Assembly: GCA_017453765.1 (NCBI GenBank)
Contig: JAFTEG010000153.1
Location: 1 to 5,680 of the forward strand
Reading direction: 5' to 3'
DNA from: Selenomonadaceae bacterium
Lineage (GTDB): Bacteria; Bacillota; Negativicutes; Selenomonadales; Selenomonadaceae
DNA length: 5,680 nucleotides
The notes beneath the pieces were generated by a model. It had not been told where the DNA came from. It made no database searches and was given only the letters and a program-made list of their open reading frames with translations. The first letter of the stretch is position 1. Each line of letters starts with the position of its first letter. This document shows positions 1-5,680 of the stretch, piece by piece. The position numbers and the translations under genes are program-made.

Positions 1-1170
1 ACAACGGCTTGCAATTTGAATTGCGTTTATTGCAGTGAAGGTGACGGCGAATCAAAAACTTTGCAGCCGGAAATTTTTTTTAAGCTGGTTGATGATCTTC
101 CCGCGTTGCTTGACTCTTTAAATACAAAGGACGCTGAATTTCTGTTTCACGGCGGGGAACCTCTGCTTTACGGTCGTGAAAAGCTGAAACTGCTGATAGA
201 TTACGCGACAAGTCACCTGCCGAATTACAATACGCGATTTTTAATGCAGACAAACGGCGTGCTGATTGACGAAGAGTGGATAGAATTTTTTAAGCGTGAA
301 AATATTTCTGTCGGAATTTCGTTGGACGGCTACCCCGAACTACACGATAAAAATCGGCGTACGAAATGCGGCGAACCTACCGCAGAAAAGATTTTGCAGA
401 ATATAAAGCTTATGCGCGATTCAGATTTAAATGCCGGCACGCTCATGGTTTTAAATTCCGCCGAAAACATTGACGTCGATAAACTTTTTGAATTTATTCA
501 CGAAAATGAACTGCAACCTAAAATTCACCCTGTCATACCCTGCGGACGCGCCAAAGATCGCACGGACACTTCAGAGGTGTTCGACGCGTGGTCTGACGTT
601 ATGAAAAGACTGCTTGAAAAATCTTTAGCCGAAGACAGCACGGAAATTATTCAGCCGCTTAATGAGATACTTAACGCGATTTTAGGCATTTCGCCAATGC
701 GTGAATGTTCGTTTAACGGCAGTTGCGGCAAAAGTTTTATCAGCCTTTATCCCGACGGCGAAACGGGATTTTGCGGACGTGACAACTTCGCGCGGCTTTT
801 AACGTACGGCAACATTAAAGAAAAAAGTTTGATTGACCTTTACAATTCCGCTAACGCCGAAAAAATTCGTGCGCGGCAAGAATATCTGAAAAATAATGAC
901 TGCAAAAACTGCACCGACTTTGAACTTTGTCACGGCGGCTGTGCATTTGAAGCAGTCAATTTTTTTGGCACGCTTAACGCCAAATATCCCAACTGCGCGG
1001 CGCGAAAAAAATTTATACACTGGCTCCGTACCGAAGGCTTGAAACTTTTAAAAGCCGCCCTTATTCGCAAGAAAAAGGAATATCGACAGACGATTAAAGA
1101 TAGAAAAAAACTTCTTGACGAAGTGGATAAATGGCACGGCGAAGAGGTTAAAGCAGATGCCGGAACTTGA
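1..1170 (+). CDS. Radical SAM/SPASM-domain enzyme, probable peptide or protein maturase (5' end outside window)
   Basis: The reading frame is open from the first base, so the true start lies upstream. Counting codons from base 1, Cys4, Cys8 and Cys11 form the CxxxCxxC site for the SAM-cleaving [4Fe-4S] cluster, within CNLNCVYC. HGGEP at codons 50-54 is the SAM-contacting motif typical of SPASM maturases, and SLDG is at 107-110. The C-terminal part fits the SPASM signature exactly: Cys242-x10-Gly-x4-Cys258, a gap, Cys301-x2-Cys304-x5-Cys310-x3-Cys314, a gap, then Cys332. This predicts two auxiliary [4Fe-4S] clusters. A lysine-rich, probably helical tail of about 55 residues follows. Family knowledge: such enzymes modify ribosomal peptides (thioether or C-C crosslinks, FxsB- or PapB-like) or mature sulfatases. 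The substrate cannot be told here, and no sulfatase or precursor is visible. The last 14 bp overlap the next gene, which suggests translational coupling. Confidence 0.93.
   Translation, partial: TTACNLNCVYCSEGDGESKTLQPEIFFKLVDDLPALLDSLNTKDAEFLFHGGEPLLYGREKLKLLIDYATSHLPNYNTRFLMQTNGVLIDEEWIEFFKRENISVGISLDGYPELHDKNRRTKCGEPTAEKILQNIKLMRDSDLNAGTLMVLNSAENIDVDKLFEFIHENELQPKIHPVIPCGRAKDRTDTSEVFDAWSDVMKRLLEKSLAEDSTEIIQPLNEILNAILGISPMRECSFNGSCGKSFISLYPDGETGFCGRDNFARLLTYGNIKEKSLIDLYNSANAEKIRARQEYLKNNDCKNCTDFELCHGGCAFEAVNFFGTLNAKYPNCAARKKFIHWLRTEGLKLLKAALIRKKKEYRQTIKDRKKLLDEVDKWHGEEVKADAGT
1141..1159 (+). promoter_or_regulatory. Ribosome binding site that sets the start of the second radical SAM gene
   Basis: AAGAGG at 1142-1147 lies inside the end of the first gene, nine bases before ATG 1157-1159. 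This supports the ATG over the in-frame TTG at 1115, which would add 14 lysine-rich residues that are simply the preceding gene read in another frame. Confidence 0.7.
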
Positions 1171-2896
1171 TATTTTATTTTTGAATTTGCACAGACGCTA
1201 TTTAAGTGTCAAACCGATGCACGGCGGCTTTTTAGGCATTTATTTACTTTCGGCGTTTTTGAACAGTCAAGGCTACAGCGCGAAAGGTTTTGCCGGCACG
1301 TTGGAAGAAGGTTTACGCCACATTGATAATTTATGCGGCGCCAAAAAAATTTCTATGCTCGGTCTTTACTGCGATTATGAAAACGTCACCGAAAATATTT
1401 TTTTGTCGCGCTACGTGAAGGAAAAATATAATTTGCCGGTAATTGTCGGCGGACCTCAAGCTACTGCCCTTACCGAAAAATTTTTCACAGACTCTCAATG
1501 TGACGCCGTTGTAAGGTACGAAGGCGAATTGACGGTACTTGAGCTGATGAATTATTTTTTGGAGGACGTGGGCGAACTTGAAAATATTTTGGGCATAACC
1601 TACTTGACGGCGGACGGCTTGAAAAGAAATGCGGAACGTCCGCTGATAAAAAATCTTGACGCTCTGCCTTTCATTGACGCCGATTGTTACCTTGAATCGA
1701 AATATTTTTACAGCGGCTTAAGCTTGATGACGGGGCGCGGCTGTCCCTTTCACTGCGCATTTTGTCACGAAGGCGCCCACACGCGGCAGGTTAGATTTCG
1801 CAGTGTTGAAAATGTCCTTGCCGAAATTGACGCGTACTTAAAAGTTTACAACAAATTTTACAGTGACGCCGAACTTTACATTTTATTCACCGACGATACA
1901 TTTACGCTGAATACTGCGCGAATGAAAAAATTATGCGACGGTCTTGCCGAACGGCAGAAAGTACGTCCCTTTAAATTTTTCTGTGAAGGTCACATTCATA
2001 CCATTTACAAAAATCCTGAGATGATTCACTACCTTGTAAAGGCGGGCTGTGAAAGAATCCAGCTCGGCATTGAGGCGGGTACTGAAAAGGTTTTGAAAGC
2101 GTACGGCAAAAATACTACGCCGGATGAAATTTTTGAAGTGATACGCCTTTGCCGCGACGAGGGAATTAAGCAAATTTACGGCAACATAATTTTGGGCAGT
2201 GCGCATTTCACGCGTGAAATTTACGAGGCTGATAGAAAGTTTGCACGTCAACTTCTGTTTGAAGGTCAAGGCGTCGTTGAATTGGGCGTCGTGACTTTTT
2301 GGCCGCTTGCCGAAACAAAGATGACACGCTTGCCTAAGGATTTCGGAATAAAAATTTGTGATGACGAGTTTTTAACTTCGGTCGGCGATTTCCCGCAGAC
2401 TGAAACAAACACGCTTGATAGATTTGACATTGCCGAAATGGCGTGGAATTTGCAGGAAGAAATTTTTTCGCAGATGATTGAGATGATTGAAAATCGGCAA
2501 GTCCCGCTTGACAGAATCTTAAGCTGGTTTCCTGCAGAAGAGAGTAGCCGACGCGGTTTTTGGTACCATAAACTGACGGAGCAACCGATTTTATATTCCT
2601 ACTACAAGATGATTCAGCTTAAAGAAGGATTTCCGTCCGAACAGATTGAAAACCTGCCGCAGGCGCACCCTCTGCGCGTCATAACGCTGAATAAATATTT
2701 GCGAAAGATTGACGCAGGCACGGTAGAAATTCGCGGCGAAAAATTCTGCGGCAAGGAAATTGACGTGTTGCTTTTAACTACGGGAAAATTAAGCGTTGAA
2801 GAAATTGCACGGCGCGTTGATATCGACATTGCGGAAGTTATGAAAGTTTTGAACCGAATGGAAAGGCGGCATTTAATAGTTTACGCGTTGCATTAA
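1157..2896 (+). CDS. B12-binding-domain radical SAM protein with a winged-helix/PqqD-like C-terminal domain
   Basis: Predicted 579 residues from ATG 1157. Residues 1 to about 140 look like a cobalamin-binding Rossmann domain: an opening hydrophobic strand, MHGGFLGIYLL at 21-31, VGGP at 97-100, and DAVVRYEGE at 116-124 matching the usual G-E-G-E turn. The DxHxxG cobalamin motif is not seen, as in many B12 radical SAM enzymes. The radical SAM core (about 185-400) carries Cys196, Cys200 and Cys203 (GCPFHCAFC), TDDTFTL at 245-251 and GIEAGTEKVLKAYGK at 304-318. Residues about 505-579 form a separate module: two likely strands, then helices with an HTH-like stretch (GKLSVEEIARRVDI, 543-556). Family members do methylations, ring rearrangements or other radical steps on peptides, lipids and antibiotics; the product here is unknown. 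The tight overlap with the SPASM gene suggests one pathway. Alternative: a stand-alone methyltransferase-type enzyme. Confidence 0.88.
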   Translation: MPELDILFLNLHRRYLSVKPMHGGFLGIYLLSAFLNSQGYSAKGFAGTLEEGLRHIDNLCGAKKISMLGLYCDYENVTENIFLSRYVKEKYNLPVIVGGPQATALTEKFFTDSQCDAVVRYEGELTVLELMNYFLEDVGELENILGITYLTADGLKRNAERPLIKNLDALPFIDADCYLESKYFYSGLSLMTGRGCPFHCAFCHEGAHTRQVRFRSVENVLAEIDAYLKVYNKFYSDAELYILFTDDTFTLNTARMKKLCDGLAERQKVRPFKFFCEGHIHTIYKNPEMIHYLVKAGCERIQLGIEAGTEKVLKAYGKNTTPDEIFEVIRLCRDEGIKQIYGNIILGSAHFTREIYEADRKFARQLLFEGQGVVELGVVTFWPLAETKMTRLPKDFGIKICDDEFLTSVGDFPQTETNTLDRFDIAEMAWNLQEEIFSQMIEMIENRQVPLDRILSWFPAEESSRRGFWYHKLTEQPILYSYYKMIQLKEGFPSEQIENLPQAHPLRVITLNKYLRKIDAGTVEIRGEKFCGKEIDVLLLTTGKLSVEEIARRVDIDIAEVMKVLNRMERRHLIVYALH

Positions 2897-2942
2897 AAAT
2901 ATTTTACGCGCTACATTAAGCATAGTTTACGCATGGCATTAA
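2878..2942 (+). repeat. Three imperfect direct repeats with a 23-bp period
   Basis: Copies lie at 2878-2896, 2901-2919 and 2924-2942, each 19 bp with a 4-bp spacer, sharing the pattern (A)(G/T)TTTACGC, a variable middle and CATTAA. Copy 1 is the end of the radical SAM gene and encodes V-Y-A-L-H-stop. Copies 2 and 3, read in the matching phase, encode F-Y-A-L-H-stop and V-Y-A-W-H-stop. The last two bases of copy 3 are part of the ribosome binding site of the next gene. Function unknown: a duplicated gene end, or a repeated regulator or RNA-binding site. Confidence 0.8.
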
Positions 2943-2959
2943 GGAGATGATTTTTTTTG
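2941..2959 (+). promoter_or_regulatory. Strong ribosome binding site, T8 tract and TTG start of the GTPase gene
   Basis: AAGGAG at 2941-2946 is a near-perfect Shine-Dalgarno sequence. Ten bases separate it from TTG 2957-2959. Eight consecutive T (2951-2958) fill most of that spacer and supply the first two bases of the start codon. The ATG at 2947 directly abuts the Shine-Dalgarno sequence and is in another frame, ending after 15 codons, so TTG is the better start. Confidence 0.7.
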
Positions 2960-4639
2960 TACGAATTGAAAGACTACCAAAGTATTTTGAGTGAAAAGAG
3001 CGGCAGGGTGAAAACTTTTTTTGACAAGTACCCTGACGCGTCGGCTACACTTGCGCCGCGTTTTTTTGACATAAGCGAAAATAAAATTCGCACGGCTAAA
3101 CCTGAAATTATGGTTTACGGCATTTACAACGCGGGCAAAAGCAGTATCTTAAATGAGTTAATCGGTGCCGACAAAGCCGCAGTCGCTGAGGTGCCTACTA
3201 CTGACAAAGTGACGTACTACGAATGGCAAGGCTACAAAATTGCCGATACGCCGGGCGTCATGGCGCCGATTGAACACGAAAACGTGACGCGGGAGCATTT
3301 GAAAAAAGCCGATATCGTTTTGTTCGTAATGGGTACCACCGGCTCCAATGAAAGAGCTGAAAATTATATTCGCATGAAGGAAATTGCCGACTCCGGCAAA
3401 AAAATTATTATCGTGCTAAATGACAAAAATGCCGATTTGGGCAACAATGAAAATACGATTCAAATTATCAAGCGTCAAGTTGCCGTGAATATGGAAACGG
3501 TCGGCATTGAAGACGTTGACGAAAGATATTGTATCGTCACGGTAAACGCCCTGCGCGCGAAAAAAGGTCGCATTGAAAATAAGGCGGGACTTTGGGCAAA
3601 AAGCGGCATGGAAGAATTGAAAAGCGTCATTCTTACCGAATTGAGAAGCTCAACGCCGTTTGAAGTACTGCGCGGCGGCATTCGGCAAATTGAACAGATT
3701 CTTGATGAGTTCATAGAAAATCTTGAGTCCGGCGAAAATTCCGAAATGGTTAAAAATATGACGCACGTACTGAAAACCTTCTCAACACAAAAAAGTTTTA
3801 TTCGCCGTCAAGTCAACACCTATATCGACGTGCAAGCTGAAAATTTCGGTGCTTACCTGCCGCAAGTCATTTGGTCAAACCCCAACAATCCAGATCAAGC
3901 CGTAAACGCGGAGATTAATAAACTTAACGACAAAGTGTCGCACGAAATTGAAAGGCAACTTCAAGACGCGGCAGAAATTTTGGAATTGGAATTAAAAACT
4001 TTTGCCGCAGTAAAAGTGGACGGCGCGGCGTTGGATACAGACAGCTTTAAAAATATTTTGTCCCGCTTATCCGAATCGACAAATGCCACCGTTGAAAACA
4101 CTCAAGCTATCGTGCCGCAGTCTGACAAAAATCCCGATTTATCACAATTACCTTTGGCAGGCGGTCTTTTGGCGGAAAGCGCAAAAGATTTACTTTCAAC
4201 TTCAATCGGCAAGACGTTGGCGAAAACTGCACTCGGCAAAGTTGCAAAATCTTTCATTCCGGTTATCGGTCCCGTTTTAACAATTATTGGGCTTTGGGGA
4301 ACGCTGAAAGATTTTTTGGGCAACAATGAAGAACGTAAAAGAATTGAAGCTCAACTTCAACAGCAAAATGAAGCCGAACGTCAAAAAATTGAGGCGGCAA
4401 AGCAGGCGCGTCAAGAAATTATGCAAAAGTGCCGCTACCTTACCGCAAATTTGGCAGACGAATTGAAACAGGCGGCTGATAACGCCGTCACGGAAACTTT
4501 GTCAGCGTACGAAGAACCTTTTAAAGCCGAACTTAAAAAGCGTAAAAGTGAAGGCGAACAGATCGGCAATGACATTGTACAACTGCGCGAAATTTATAAC
4601 GAATACGATTTACTTCGCGTAGAGTTAGGCGCAAGGTAA
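2957..4639 (+). CDS. Dynamin-like GTPase, LeoA/HP0731-type
   Basis: Predicted 560 residues from TTG 2957, close to the length remembered for LeoA-type dynamin-like proteins. GTPase domain, about 50-230: P-loop GIYNAGKS at 55-62 (Lys61, Ser62), switch I threonines at 81-82 (VPTTDK), DTPG at 97-100. The G4 site, LNDKNAD at 154-160, is not a clean NKxD. The rest is mostly helical: a stalk-like region at about 240-380, a hydrophobic segment at 433-448 (PVIGPVLTIIGLWG core) that could insert in or lie on a membrane, and a Gln/Glu/Lys-rich coiled coil at about 456-490 continuing as helices to the end. Family knowledge: LeoA is linked to toxin secretion and vesicle release in enterotoxigenic E. coli; dynamin-like proteins remodel membranes. 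Family assignment is by recognition, without a search. It sits 60 bp after the radical SAM gene, so co-transcription is possible. Its last 15 bp overlap the convergent ferredoxin gene. Confidence 0.85.
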   Translation: MYELKDYQSILSEKSGRVKTFFDKYPDASATLAPRFFDISENKIRTAKPEIMVYGIYNAGKSSILNELIGADKAAVAEVPTTDKVTYYEWQGYKIADTPGVMAPIEHENVTREHLKKADIVLFVMGTTGSNERAENYIRMKEIADSGKKIIIVLNDKNADLGNNENTIQIIKRQVAVNMETVGIEDVDERYCIVTVNALRAKKGRIENKAGLWAKSGMEELKSVILTELRSSTPFEVLRGGIRQIEQILDEFIENLESGENSEMVKNMTHVLKTFSTQKSFIRRQVNTYIDVQAENFGAYLPQVIWSNPNNPDQAVNAEINKLNDKVSHEIERQLQDAAEILELELKTFAAVKVDGAALDTDSFKNILSRLSESTNATVENTQAIVPQSDKNPDLSQLPLAGGLLAESAKDLLSTSIGKTLAKTALGKVAKSFIPVIGPVLTIIGLWGTLKDFLGNNEERKRIEAQLQQQNEAERQKIEAAKQARQEIMQKCRYLTANLADELKQAADNAVTETLSAYEEPFKAELKKRKSEGEQIGNDIVQLREIYNEYDLLRVELGAR

Positions 4640-4840
4640 AATTTTAAGCGATTTTAAAAATTCTTCCGCGCAGATTTTCAATGCACCGACAGGACAGACA
4701 GAAATAATTTCCGCCCAATCTTCGCGCTTGGTCTCGTCGATAAAAATTTTGCCGTCTTTGAATGTCACGCCGCCGCATTGCGATTCGCTGACGCAAGTGC
4801 CGCATCGTACGCAGATATTTTCATCAAGATAAATTTTCAT
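4625..4840 (-). CDS. Small single-cluster [4Fe-4S] ferredoxin
   Basis: A 71-residue protein from ATG (complement of 4838-4840). Cys10, Cys13 and Cys16 (CVRCGTC) plus Cys49 in VCPVGAL are the four expected ligands of one [4Fe-4S] cluster; no second CxxCxxC exists. Cys22 and Cys57 are extra and could form a disulfide, as in some single-cluster ferredoxins, or be remnants of a lost second cluster. It is a cytoplasmic low-potential electron carrier; its partner is unknown. The start lies 17 bp inside the end of truB with no clear Shine-Dalgarno sequence ahead of it, so translation probably depends on coupling to truB. The 3' end overlaps the GTPase gene on the opposite strand by 15 bp. It could in principle supply electrons to radical SAM enzymes, but being on the other strand gives no direct support for that. 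Confidence 0.88.
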   Translation of the reverse strand: MKIYLDENICVRCGTCVSESQCGGVTFKDGKIFIDETKREDWAEIISVCPVGALKICAEEFLKSLKILPCA

Positions 4841-5680
4841 ATTGCAAAAGTTTTTCTGCGCGAAGTTCGCCGCGCGTAATTTTGCCGACGCCTAAAAATT
4901 TGCCGTCGCAATAAACTTTAACCGTTGCATCGGCGTGAGAAATATTTGTCGGCAGACCGTTACAGTACGCCTTCAATCTGCGCGGCGGCAGGTTAAAACT
5001 TTCAAAGTCAATGCAGGCGTCAACCGGCTTTAAAGCGCCTTCGCCCAAACTTTTCAGCGCGTCAATCGTCACGGCGTTTTCAATGTTAAAATTTCCTACA
5101 CGTATTCTCTGCAAACTTTTCAGCGTTGCCGGCAAATTAAAAGCGGCGCCGAAATCTTCGGAAAGACTTCTGACATACGTGCCTTTGGAGCAGTCAACCT
5201 CCGCCGTGATAAAATTTTCAGCTGCACTTAAAATTTCAAAGCGGCTTATCGTGACGATTCTGCGCGGCATTTCAAAATCTATATTTTTTCGTGCAAGATC
5301 ATAAGCCTTTCGACCGTTAATTTTAATCGCGGAAAATTTAGGCGGAGTCTGTTCAATTTGACCCGTGAAATTTTTAGCCGCCGCTTGAAGTTCGGAAAGT
5401 GCAGGCATTTTAAAATTTTCACTGCGAATAACTTGACCGGTAACGTCGCCGCTGTCCGTCTCCACGCCGAATAAAATCTCCGCGCGGTAAGTCTTGTCGC
5501 ACTCGGCAAGGTATTCAATGAACTTCGTCGCTTGACCTACGGCAATGGGCAAAACTCCCGTAGCCGCAGGGTCCAACGTGCCGCTGTGACCGACCTTTCG
5601 CGTCTGAAAAATTTTCCGCACCAAATTCACGGCGTCATGACTCGTCATACCCGCCGCCTTATTCAAATTTATAAAACCGT
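4824..5680 (-). CDS. truB: tRNA pseudouridine-55 synthase TruB (5' end outside window)
   Basis: Isomerises uridine 55 in the T-loop of tRNAs to pseudouridine, in the cytoplasm. Visible from the right edge: GFINLNKAAGMTSHD, the usual TruB opening, followed by GHSGTLDP, whose Asp (codon 5571-5573) is the catalytic residue. Then come DKTYRAEILFG with the conserved Tyr, DSGDVTG, KINGRKAYDLAR and the KGTYVRSL substrate-binding motif. The last 50 or so residues form a PUA-like RNA-binding domain ending in VGKITRGELRAEKLL. The reading frame stays open to the window edge, and G-F-I-N precedes the TTG at 5666, so that TTG is an internal leucine; the real start should be a codon or two beyond 5680. The motif usually reads NKPAGM; here it is NKAAGM. 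It is the first gene of a - strand pair with the ferredoxin (17-bp overlap). In many bacteria truB follows rbfA, so translation genes may lie to the right. Confidence 0.97.
   Translation of the reverse strand, partial: GFINLNKAAGMTSHDAVNLVRKIFQTRKVGHSGTLDPAATGVLPIAVGQATKFIEYLAECDKTYRAEILFGVETDSGDVTGQVIRSENFKMPALSELQAAAKNFTGQIEQTPPKFSAIKINGRKAYDLARKNIDFEMPRRIVTISRFEILSAAENFITAEVDCSKGTYVRSLSEDFGAAFNLPATLKSLQRIRVGNFNIENAVTIDALKSLGEGALKPVDACIDFESFNLPPRRLKAYCNGLPTNISHADATVKVYCDGKFLGVGKITRGELRAEKLLQYENLS

Noticed and set aside
16..18. TTG as the start of the first radical SAM gene
   Set aside because: It lies between the first and second cysteines of the CxxxCxxC site; Cys at 10-12 must be in the protein, so the gene begins upstream of the window.
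1115..1117. TTG as an upstream start for the B12 radical SAM gene
   Set aside because: It has no ribosome binding site and would add 14 residues unlike the family's opening strand; ATG 1157 has AAGAGG at good spacing.
2888..2926. A sigma-70-type promoter (TTGCAT, 18 bp, TACATT) ahead of the GTPase gene
   Set aside because: Both boxes are weak and fall within the direct repeats, so the match may be chance in AT-rich DNA.
2878..2942. CRISPR-like array
   Set aside because: Spacers are only 4 bp and the units are imperfect, so this is a short tandem repeat.
2947..2994. Short 15-codon ORF from ATG 2947 as a leader peptide
   Set aside because: The ATG touches the Shine-Dalgarno sequence with no spacer, so initiation there is unlikely; it is kept only as part of the T8 observation.
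4637..4663. Bidirectional terminator at the convergent gene ends
   Set aside because: Only an AT-rich, bulged inverted repeat is seen, with no GC-rich stem and no clean T tract.
5664..5666. TTG (complement) as the truB start
   Set aside because: The in-frame residues G-F-I-N before it match the normal TruB N-terminus, so this codon is an internal leucine.

Overview
The window holds five protein-coding genes and almost no non-coding DNA. Three genes run on the + strand (1-4639) and two on the - strand (4625-5680). The two groups converge and overlap by 15 bp. The first + strand gene and the last - strand gene are cut by the window edges. No rRNA, tRNA, CRISPR array or insertion sequence was seen, and the only intergenic stretch is the 60 bp between genes 2 and 3.

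The gene content (two radical SAM enzymes and a small 4Fe-4S ferredoxin), AGGAG-type ribosome binding sites, a TTG start and AT-rich coding sequence mixed with GCG/GGC-rich codons suggest an anaerobic bacterium. A Bacillota or Negativicutes-like gut or rumen organism is plausible, but this is a low-confidence guess from style, not a sequence match.

+ strand: 1-1170 is a radical SAM/SPASM enzyme missing only its extreme N-terminus. It has both the CxxxCxxC site and a textbook SPASM cysteine pattern. Its last 14 bp overlap a second, different radical SAM enzyme (1157-2896), which has an N-terminal B12-binding-type Rossmann domain and a small C-terminal domain resembling a winged helix or PqqD fold. 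The pair looks translationally coupled and may modify a peptide or other natural product. No precursor peptide is visible here; it could lie upstream. Next comes a 60-bp gap with three imperfect 23-bp repeats, then a dynamin-like GTPase (2957-4639) that resembles the LeoA/HP0731 group and carries a membrane-active hydrophobic segment and a coiled coil.

- strand: truB (tRNA pseudouridine-55 synthase; its start lies just outside the right edge) overlaps by 17 bp a 71-residue single-cluster ferredoxin gene, which in turn runs tail-to-tail into the GTPase gene. This side looks like housekeeping chromosome, whereas the + strand side looks like an accessory module.

The observations most worth a second look are the coupled SPASM and B12-type radical SAM pair with its recognition-like C-terminal domain, the three 23-bp repeats that re-encode the end of the preceding gene including its stop codon, and a T8 tract between ribosome binding site and TTG start of the GTPase gene.
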